Positions 1-5,411 of a DNA stretch of 10,142 bases are shown here, piece by piece. Position numbers and translations under genes: made by a program. Source of the stretch: an uncultured Bacteroidota bacterium (lineage in GTDB: Bacteria > Bacteroidota > Bacteroidia > Chitinophagales > Chitinophagaceae); the NCBI GenBank assembly GCA_903847655.1, contig CAINEG010000276.1, forward strand, positions 1-10,142, read 5' to 3'. The notes beneath the pieces are model-generated. The model was not told the origin of the DNA. It worked only from the letters and a program-made list of their open reading frames with translations, and searched no databases. Each line of letters opens with the position of its first letter. Within the stretch, counting starts at the first letter, position 1.

Positions 1-594
1 AACCCTGCTTTAAGAAGATGTTACCAGAATGCAAGAAGTGTAGGTATGCCCAAGGATCGTGTAGAAGCGGCCATTAAAAGAGCCATGGGAAAAGACACTA
101 GCAATTACGAAGAAATTTTATACGAGGGTTATGCACCCCATGGTGTGGCTTTATTAGTAGAAACAGCCACCGATAACCATGTAAGAACAGTGGCCAATGT
201 AAAAAGTCATTTCAATAAAGGACATGGCACTTTAGGTAATTCTGGAAGTGTAAGTTTTCAATTTAAAAAAATGGGCGTGTTTAAGTTAAAGCCTGAAGGA
301 TTGAATATGGACGATTTAGAATTAGAATTGATTGATCATGGCTTAGATGAATTAGGCGAAAGTACAGATGACAATGAGAATGCCATTATTGTTTTGCGTT
401 GCGCTTTTACCGATTTTGGAAATTTACAAAAAGCTTTAGAAGATAAAAATTTGCACCCCATCAGTGCTGAATTAGAGTGGATTCCAACTACCACCGTTCC
501 TGTTACGGATGAACAAGCAGAAGATATTAGTAAATTGATTGAAAGATTAGAAGAAGACGAAGACGTGAACAAAGTATTTCACAACATGGGGTAG
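1..594 (+). CDS. YebC/PmpR family protein (TACO1-like), 5'-truncated by window edge
   Basis: The reading frame is open from base 1 (NPALRRCYQNARSVG...) into MPKDRVEAAIKRAMGKD, so the ATG at 46 is internal and the true start lies upstream of the window. The visible 197 residues match the YebC/TACO1 family: the MPKDRVEAAIKRA helix, then YEGYAPHGVALLVETATDN, then TVANVKSHFNKGHGTLGNSGSVSFQF, followed by acidic ferredoxin-like domains (DLELELIDHGLDEL) and the end EDEDVNKVFHNM. Family members are about 240-250 aa, so roughly 45-50 N-terminal residues are missing. YebC proteins are cytosolic; they were described as transcriptional regulators and more recently as ribosome-associated factors that ease translation of proline-rich stretches. 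Which role applies here cannot be told from sequence. The stop codon is 6 bp from the stop of the convergent E1 gene, and no terminator is visible between them. Confidence 0.93.
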   Translation, partial: NPALRRCYQNARSVGMPKDRVEAAIKRAMGKDTSNYEEILYEGYAPHGVALLVETATDNHVRTVANVKSHFNKGHGTLGNSGSVSFQFKKMGVFKLKPEGLNMDDLELELIDHGLDELGESTDDNENAIIVLRCAFTDFGNLQKALEDKNLHPISAELEWIPTTTVPVTDEQAEDISKLIERLEEDEDVNKVFHNMG

Positions 595-600
595 CGTTTA

Positions 601-2979
601 CTACTCACTCATCATGTCCTTGATTACTTTAATTACTTCTTCAGTATTGGGCTTTGAAAAATAATCTCCATCACTTGCAAAGGCTGGACGATGTGCTTTG
701 GCACTCAATGTTCTTGCAGCCACATCCAACCAGCGATAGCCCCCTTGTAATTCAATGACTTGCTGGTACATATAAGCACTTGCGCCGCCCGGTACATCTT
801 CATCAATAAATAAAATACGGTTGGTTTTTTTAAGTGAGCTTACAATTTGGTGATTGATGTCAAAAGGCAATAATGTTTGTACATCTATAATTTCACAATC
901 AATGCCCATTTCTTGTAAACGAAGGGCAGCATCTTCAATAATTCTTAAAGTAGAACCATAAGAAACAATGGTAATGTCTTTTCCTTCTTTCAATATTTCT
1001 GGTTTACCTAAGGGTACAGTAAACTCGGTTATATTAGAAGGCATGGTTTCTTTTAATCGGTAGCCATTTAAACATTCAATCAATAATGCAGGATCATTGC
1101 CACGGAGTAAAGTATTGTACATACCCACCGCTTGTACCATATTTCTTGGCACACAAACATACATCCCTCTTAAGGCATTCACGATCACACCCATGGGAGA
1201 GCCACTGTGAAATATCCCTTCTAAACGATGGCCTCTGGTTCTTATAATCACAGGACTTGATTGCAAACCATTGCTACGATAATGCAAAGTGGCAATGTCA
1301 TCACTCAGGGTTTGTAAACCATATAATAAATAATCTAAGTATTGAATTTCAGCAATGGGTCGCAAACCTCTCATCGCCATGCCATGCGCTTGTCCAATGA
1401 TAGATTGTTCTCTGATGCCTGTATCAAAAATACGATCTACCCCATGTTTGAGTTGCAAACCTGCAAAGCCCTGATTCACATCTCCAATATTTCCTAAATC
1501 TTCACCAAAAGCATAGACCAAAGGATTTTGCTCAAACAGTAAATCAAAATAATGATTCAATACTTCATAGCCATTTAAAGTAGGTGCATCTGCTGGATAT
1601 ACAGGATCTACCTGTGATACATTCAAAGTACTTAAAGGACCTTCGTTATATAAATCCTTGCTATAGAAAGGCGCTTCTTGTTGATAATAATTTTCTAAGA
1701 AGGCTTCTATGGATTTCGCATTCGGATGATGAGGAATTTTTTCAAGAATCAAATTCAAGCTTCTAAAAATATCTCTTTTCAATGGCTCTCTGGAATGTAC
1801 TAATTCATGTAATAGTTCAATGGCCGTTTTTAAATCTGATTCATTTAATCCTTTTTGCACTAGCTGCACCCCTTGATTTATTTTTTCTTTAATAGGGGCA
1901 ATGTATTTTTCCCATGCAGCTAATTTTGACAAACGCACTTCTTGTTTTACTTCTGACTCCATTGCCTGTAAAGCCTCTTCGGTACTGAGTTCATTCAACA
2001 AAAGCCATTCTCTCATTTTCTTGTTGCAATCCCAGTCTCTCTCCCACTGAAGACGATCCGATGTTTTATATCTTTCATGACTTCCGCTGGTAGAATGGCC
2101 TTGCGGCTGGGTCATTTCTCTAACATGAAATAAAACAGGGGTATGGGTTTCTCTAGTATAAGCAATCCCTTCTTCAAAAGTTTCACACAAAGCGGCATAA
2201 TCCCAACCCTTCACCGTATATATCTTTATACCATTGGTTCCCTTTTCTTTTTCGAATCCTTTCAACGCATCAGAAATAGAACCCTTGGTGGTTTGTAAAT
2301 CGGTGGGTACAGAAATACCGTATCCATCATCATAAACAAAAATAGCCAAAGGCACTTGCAAGACCCCTGCAGCATTTACTACTTCCCAAAAATGACCTTC
2401 CGAAGTACTCGCATCTCCAATGGTACAAAAACAAACTTCATTGCCATTATTGCTTAAATTTGTCAGTTGTGCTTTGTGTTTTGAACTTCTAAAACAATTG
2501 GAAGCAAAAGCCAATCCTAAACCACGAACCATCTGTCCTGCAGTGGGCGCGATGTCTGCAGAAATATTATAACTATCCACTAAATTGGACCACGCTCCTT
2601 TTTTATTGACAAACTCAGTGGCAAAATGCGCATTCATGTTTTTTCCTCCACTGTAAGGATCGTTGTTCACATCAGAATACAATTGGGAAAAATAGTCTTC
2701 CACATTGGCCACATCTATGGCAAACATGAAGGTTTGATCTCTATAATAACCACTTCTAAAATCTCCTTTTTGAAAAAATTTGGCAAGGGCAATTTGTGCC
2801 ACTTCTTTTCCGTCTCCAAAGATCCCAAACTTAGCCTTGCCTGTCAAAACCTCACGTCTACCCAACAAACTTACTTCACGGCTCATCAGTGCCATTCGGT
2901 AGTCGGCAATGACAGAAGTCCGAAATGCCTCAAAGGAGAGCATGTCTTGTTCAGCAACAGCGTCTAGGGTGGATTCCAT
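601..2979 (-). CDS. Fused alpha/beta 2-oxoacid dehydrogenase E1 component (thiamine-diphosphate dependent)
   Basis: This encodes a single-chain E1 (792 aa from the chosen start) that oxidatively decarboxylates a 2-oxo acid (pyruvate or branched-chain type) and passes the acyl group to a lipoyl E2. No E2 or E3 gene is in the window. The alpha half carries SLLGRREVLTGKAKFGIFGDG, SGYYRDQTFM, the thiamine-diphosphate region GDASTSEGHFWE...DDGYGIS (about residues 188-222), and HSTSGSHERYK. A helical linker of about 100 residues follows. The beta half has AFGEDLGNIGDVNQGFAGL, FDTGIREQSIIGQAHGMAMRG and a transketolase C-terminal domain (DVQTLLPFD, IDEDVPGGASAYM). An in-frame ATG at 3006 would add nine residues (MHFDPYFCQ). 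I prefer the ATG at 2979 because MESTLDA resembles family N-termini as I recall them and a TATTTTTG box lies 4 nt upstream. Substrate is undetermined; pyruvate and branched-chain oxoacids are both plausible. Confidence 0.9.
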   Translation of the reverse strand: MESTLDAVAEQDMLSFEAFRTSVIADYRMALMSREVSLLGRREVLTGKAKFGIFGDGKEVAQIALAKFFQKGDFRSGYYRDQTFMFAIDVANVEDYFSQLYSDVNNDPYSGGKNMNAHFATEFVNKKGAWSNLVDSYNISADIAPTAGQMVRGLGLAFASNCFRSSKHKAQLTNLSNNGNEVCFCTIGDASTSEGHFWEVVNAAGVLQVPLAIFVYDDGYGISVPTDLQTTKGSISDALKGFEKEKGTNGIKIYTVKGWDYAALCETFEEGIAYTRETHTPVLFHVREMTQPQGHSTSGSHERYKTSDRLQWERDWDCNKKMREWLLLNELSTEEALQAMESEVKQEVRLSKLAAWEKYIAPIKEKINQGVQLVQKGLNESDLKTAIELLHELVHSREPLKRDIFRSLNLILEKIPHHPNAKSIEAFLENYYQQEAPFYSKDLYNEGPLSTLNVSQVDPVYPADAPTLNGYEVLNHYFDLLFEQNPLVYAFGEDLGNIGDVNQGFAGLQLKHGVDRIFDTGIREQSIIGQAHGMAMRGLRPIAEIQYLDYLLYGLQTLSDDIATLHYRSNGLQSSPVIIRTRGHRLEGIFHSGSPMGVIVNALRGMYVCVPRNMVQAVGMYNTLLRGNDPALLIECLNGYRLKETMPSNITEFTVPLGKPEILKEGKDITIVSYGSTLRIIEDAALRLQEMGIDCEIIDVQTLLPFDINHQIVSSLKKTNRILFIDEDVPGGASAYMYQQVIELQGGYRWLDVAARTLSAKAHRPAFASDGDYFSKPNTEEVIKVIKDMMSE

Positions 2980-2983
2980 TTGA

Positions 2984-2991
2984 CAAAAATA
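2984..2991 (-). promoter_or_regulatory. Candidate Bacteroidota -7 promoter box (TATTTTTG) for the E1 gene
   Basis: On the minus strand TATTTTTG matches TAnnTTTG exactly and ends 4 nt before the ATG at 2979. Transcription would begin within or next to that start codon, which supports Met10 of the longer frame as the true start. No convincing -33 TTG is seen at the expected distance, and the box would be coding sequence if the 3006 start were used. Confidence 0.35.
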
Positions 2992-3052
2992 GGGGTCAAA
3001 ATGCATATAAAGTAAAGAAATAAGTAAAATCAGCTTTTTACCGATTTTTCAA

Positions 3053-3060
3053 TAATTTCG
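3053..3060 (+). promoter_or_regulatory. Candidate -7 promoter box (TAATTTCG) for the DUF1573 pair
   Basis: TAATTTCG matches TAnnTTTG with one change and lies in the E1/DUF1573 divergent gap. It would place the transcript start near 3067, giving a leader of about 41 nt before the ATG at 3108. No clear -33 element is seen, so the call rests on the single box and its position. Confidence 0.3.
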
Positions 3061-3107
3061 TACACCTGTTTTACTAGGATTTTTTACGGATGATCAACCA
3101 TAATACT

Positions 3108-3548
3108 ATGAAAAAAATCACCTTATTCATCGCCTTTTTAGCTTTGACTTTGTCTTTTAAGCAATTAAATGCACAGGCCAAAGTAGAGGATGTATTGAAG
3201 TTTAAAAACGATCAATATGATTTTGGCAAAATTAGCTTTGGCAAGCCTGCTACCTATACTATTGAAATTACCAATATCAGCAAAGATACCATTACCTTAA
3301 TTACAGCTCGACCAGGTTGTGGTTGTACGACCCCTAATTTCAAAGCCAATCAAAAAATGGGTCCAGGCCAAATGGCAGAAGTAGCCATTACTTTTAATGG
3401 GTCTGCCATGGGATTGTTTAGCAGGTATACCGACTTGGAATTTTCAAGTGGTTTAAAAAAACAAACTAAATTTACCGGAGAAGGAGTGGCCATTACCAAC
3501 AATACACCAACCGCCCCTGTCATTAACAATACAAGTACCAACCATTAA
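3108..3548 (+). CDS. Secreted DUF1573 domain protein (first of a tandem pair)
   Basis: The 146-aa protein starts with a Sec signal peptide (MKKITLFIAFLALTLSF, likely cut after NAQA, about residue 24). One DUF1573 immunoglobulin-like domain follows: YDFGKISFGKPATYTIEITNIS, then the hallmark GCGCTTP (Cys71 and Cys73), then PGQMAEVAITFN and a closing strand before residue 128. The last ~20 residues are rich in Asn, Thr and Pro (NNTPTAPVINNTS) and look unstructured. An ATG at 3090 would add MINHNT ahead of the signal peptide, so 3108 is preferred because it puts MKK and the hydrophobic stretch at the very N-terminus. DUF1573 proteins are abundant exported proteins in Bacteroidota with no agreed function. 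A second copy follows 20 bp downstream, probably in the same transcript. Confidence 0.88.
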   Translation: MKKITLFIAFLALTLSFKQLNAQAKVEDVLKFKNDQYDFGKISFGKPATYTIEITNISKDTITLITARPGCGCTTPNFKANQKMGPGQMAEVAITFNGSAMGLFSRYTDLEFSSGLKKQTKFTGEGVAITNNTPTAPVINNTSTNH

Positions 3549-3568
3549 GCATAAAAAAATATTTATCT

Positions 3569-3931
3569 ATGAAAATACAAACTCTAGTTTTTTGCCTACT
3601 TATCTCAGCGAGCAGCTGGGCTCAAGCATCTATTCACTTTGATAAAACAGCACATAGTTTTGGAAAGATTAAAAAAGGGATTCACAAGTCTGTAATTTTT
3701 AATTATGTAAATACTGGTACAAAACCTGCGGTGATTGAATTTGCGAATGCAGAATGTGGTTGCACTCAACCAGAATATAATCAAAATCCTATTTTAAAAG
3801 GTCAGAAAGGCAATATAAAAGTGACTTACACAGCTCCTTTTAGTGGCGTATTTAAAAAACGCGTCACCGTTAAATTCGCTGGCGAAAAACAAGTTACAGA
3901 ACTCATCATCGAAGGAGAAGTGATTTTATAA
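3569..3931 (+). CDS. Secreted DUF1573 domain protein (second of the pair)
   Basis: The 120-aa exported protein has a signal peptide (MKIQTLVFCLLISASSWAQA, cleavage near residue 18-20) and then almost nothing but a DUF1573 domain: HFDKTAHSFGKIKKG, VIFNYVNTGTKPAVIEFANAECGCTQPEY (Cys63 and Cys65), KGQKGNIKVTYTAPFSGVFKKRVTVKF, and a final strand LIIEGEVIL. It shares the DFGKI/SFGKI and CGCT signatures with its neighbour but is otherwise diverged and lacks the Asn/Thr-rich tail, so the pair looks like an old duplication. Spacing of 20 bp and a strong terminator just downstream suggest a two-gene operon. The function is unknown; the fold is used in periplasmic adhesion-like or chaperone-like roles elsewhere, and I would not assign one here. 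Confidence 0.88.
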   Translation: MKIQTLVFCLLISASSWAQASIHFDKTAHSFGKIKKGIHKSVIFNYVNTGTKPAVIEFANAECGCTQPEYNQNPILKGQKGNIKVTYTAPFSGVFKKRVTVKFAGEKQVTELIIEGEVIL

Positions 3932-3960
3932 ACTACCAATTGTTCTTAAAATAATTACAA

Positions 3961-3995
3961 AAAAAACGTCCTCAATGCCGGGGACGTTTTTTTTT
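3961..3995 (+). terminator. Rho-independent terminator after the DUF1573 pair
   Basis: A perfect 11-bp stem pairs AAAAAACGTCC (3961-3971) with GGACGTTTTTT (3982-3992) around a 10-nt loop, and the T run extends to 3995. It sits 29 nt after the stop of the second DUF1573 gene. Its T tract runs straight into the promoter region of the aminotransferase gene. Confidence 0.85.
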
Positions 3996-4010
3996 GAGGT
4001 AGTGCTTGCC

Positions 4011-4018
4011 TATCTTTG
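4011..4018 (+). promoter_or_regulatory. -7 promoter box TATCTTTG of the aminotransferase gene
   Basis: TATCTTTG is a perfect TAnnTTTG match and ends 5 nt before the ATG at 4024, so transcription should begin at about the start codon. The expected -33 position falls in the T tract of the preceding terminator (a TTG is at 3994-3996, closer than usual). The box argues against the upstream TTG at 4006 as a start. Confidence 0.6.
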
Positions 4019-4023
4019 CTGGA

Positions 4024-5220
4024 ATGATAAGTATAAGCCAAAGAGGCGCTCAAATGCCTTCCTCTCCTATTCGGAAATTAGCCGCATTTGCAGATGCAGC
4101 AAAAAAAGAGGGTGTTAAAGTTTACCACTTAAATATTGGACAACCAGATATTGAAACGCCAAACATTATGATGGAGGCGGTAAAAAATGCAGATTTAAAA
4201 GTATTAGAATATACAGACAGTGCGGGCATATTAAGTTTTAGAAAAAAATTAGCGGCTTATTATATTACTAAAGGCATCAATGTTAGCTATGAAGATATTT
4301 TAATTACCATTGGCGGGAGTGAAGGTATTTTATTCGCTTTTATGGCTTGCTTGGATGCAGGAGATGAAATTATAGTCCCTGAACCATTTTATGCCAACTA
4401 CATTGGTTTTGCGATGGCCGCTGGCATAAAAATTATTCCTATCACTTCTAGCATCGAAACTGGATTCGCTTTACCGCCAATTGCCTCTTTCAAAGAAAAA
4501 ATTACTTCCAGAACAAAAGGAATATTTATTTGCAACCCCAACAATCCAACGGGCTATGTTTACAGCGAAAAAGAATTATTGCAAATCAGAGATTTAATTA
4601 AAGAGAAAGATTTGTATTTATTTTCTGATGAAGCGTATACCGAATTTAGTTATGAAGGAAAAGTAAAAAGCACACTTACACTAGAAGGTGTTGAAGACCA
4701 TGTGATCATGATTGACACTTTTAGTAAAAAATATTCTGCTTGTGGTGCAAGAATTGGCGCCTTGGTCACTAAAAACAAATCCGTCATTGAAGCCGTCATG
4801 AAATTTTCACAAGCAAGATTAAGCCCTCCTACCTTGGAACAAATTGCTGCAGAAGCTGCTTTAAGCTTGCCCTCTTCTTATTTTGATGGTACAAGAGCAG
4901 AATACAAAAACAGAAGGGCCACCTTGGTTCAAAGGCTCTCCAAAATGGAAGGTGTTTTTTGTCCAGCCCCAAGTGGTGCTTTTTATGTGATGGCAAAACT
5001 TCCCGTAGACAATACCGATGCTTTTTGCAGGTGGTTATTGACCGATTTTAGGTACAAAAACGCCACAATCATGTTGGCGCCCGGCACTGGATTCTACACT
5101 AGTCCAGGCTTAGGGACCAATGAGGTTAGGCTGGCCTATGTTTTAAACGAAACAGCCATCAATGAAGCCATGGACTGTTTGGAAGAAGCTTTGAAAGCTT
5201 ACCCCCACAAGACTTTATAG
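4024..5220 (+). CDS. Class I/II PLP-dependent aminotransferase (aspartate aminotransferase-like)
   Basis: The 398-aa length is normal for fold-type I aminotransferases. Visible hallmarks are SPIRKL and HLNIGQPD (residues 14-42), YTDSAG (63-68), GGSEGILFAF (97-106), EPFYANY (120-126), NPNNPTG (171-177) with the substrate/PLP-contacting Asn, SDEAY (201-205) with the Asp that contacts the PLP pyridine nitrogen, SKKYSACGARIG (234-245) with Lys235 as the expected Schiff-base lysine, and VRLAY (368-372) with the carboxylate-binding Arg369. It should move an amino group between an amino acid and a 2-oxo acid in the cytosol; the amino-acid partner cannot be read from sequence. An in-frame TTG at 4006 was rejected because MISISQRGAQMPSSPIRKL is the usual family N-terminus and a promoter box overlaps the extension. 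It appears to be monocistronic, between two terminators. Confidence 0.92.
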   Translation: MISISQRGAQMPSSPIRKLAAFADAAKKEGVKVYHLNIGQPDIETPNIMMEAVKNADLKVLEYTDSAGILSFRKKLAAYYITKGINVSYEDILITIGGSEGILFAFMACLDAGDEIIVPEPFYANYIGFAMAAGIKIIPITSSIETGFALPPIASFKEKITSRTKGIFICNPNNPTGYVYSEKELLQIRDLIKEKDLYLFSDEAYTEFSYEGKVKSTLTLEGVEDHVIMIDTFSKKYSACGARIGALVTKNKSVIEAVMKFSQARLSPPTLEQIAAEAALSLPSSYFDGTRAEYKNRRATLVQRLSKMEGVFCPAPSGAFYVMAKLPVDNTDAFCRWLLTDFRYKNATIMLAPGTGFYTSPGLGTNEVRLAYVLNETAINEAMDCLEEALKAYPHKTL

Positions 5221-5280
5221 CGCAGCATCCCCCCATTTAGATTTAACAATTAATTGATAATGCGCCATGAGTATAGCCAT

Positions 5281-5288
5281 TACCTTCG
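5281..5288 (+). promoter_or_regulatory. Possible -7 box (TACCTTCG) in the aminotransferase-amidohydrolase gap
   Basis: TACCTTCG differs from TAnnTTTG at one base, and a TTG lies at 5254-5256, 24 nt upstream, slightly longer than the usual -33 to -7 spacing. It would start a transcript near 5295 that runs into the terminator at 5342-5373. Confidence 0.25.
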
Positions 5289-5294
5289 TGCAAC

Positions 5295-5373
5295 CTTTGA
5301 AAGGTTTTATTTGAAGGTTTTTAAGCAAGCAATCGTTAATCGCCCACCTGATTCCTCAGGAGGGCTTTTTTTT
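5295..5373 (+). ncRNA. Candidate short RNA (~79 nt) or attenuated leader
   Basis: The interval runs from the start implied by the TACCTTCG box to the end of a terminator T run. Around its 5' end is a small inverted repeat (AACCT...AGGTT within 5292-5306), then two near-identical TTTGAAAGGTTTTA/TTTGAAGGTTTTTA units, then the terminator hairpin. There is no supporting homology. It may instead be the 3' untranslated end of the aminotransferase mRNA, whose stop is 122 nt before the hairpin, or a leader whose readthrough feeds the amidohydrolase gene at 5412. The 191-bp gap 5221-5411 shows nothing else convincing. Confidence 0.25.
5342..5373 (+). terminator. Rho-independent terminator upstream of the amidohydrolase gene
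   Basis: GCCCACCTGA (5342-5351) pairs with TCAGGAGGGC (5356-5365) around a TTCC loop, with one internal A-A mismatch, followed by eight Ts (5366-5373). The T run is followed directly by eight As, making a 20-bp palindrome GCT8A8GC at 5364-5383. Confidence 0.75.
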
Positions 5374-5384
5374 AAAAAAAAGCG

Positions 5385-5392
5385 TAAGTTTA
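5385..5392 (+). promoter_or_regulatory. Weak -7-like box (TAAGTTTA) before the amidohydrolase gene
   Basis: TAAGTTTA matches TAnnTTTG at all but the last base and lies 19 nt before the ATG at 5412, just after the upstream terminator and its A tract. No -33 TTG is visible. Confidence 0.22.
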
Positions 5393-5411
5393 GGTATTAA
5401 ATTAAAAGCTT

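Noticed and set aside
336..572. 78-codon minus-strand frame
   Set aside because: Antisense to the YebC-family gene; Ser-rich shadow of its acidic C-terminal domain.
2626..2967. 113-codon plus-strand frame
   Set aside because: Antisense to the conserved alpha half of the E1 gene; composition fits a shadow frame.
3090..3107. Upstream ATG that would add MINHNT to the first DUF1573 protein
   Set aside because: The MKK-plus-hydrophobic signal peptide begins cleanly at 3108.
5267..5314. Possible 15-codon leader peptide (MSIAITFVQPLKGFI) before the 5342 terminator
   Set aside because: Too short to judge, no run of a regulatory amino acid, and it overlaps the proposed promoter box.
5364..5383. 20-bp palindrome GCT8A8GC as a possible operator
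   Set aside because: Best explained as the terminator T run next to an A tract; low complexity gives little support for a protein-binding site.
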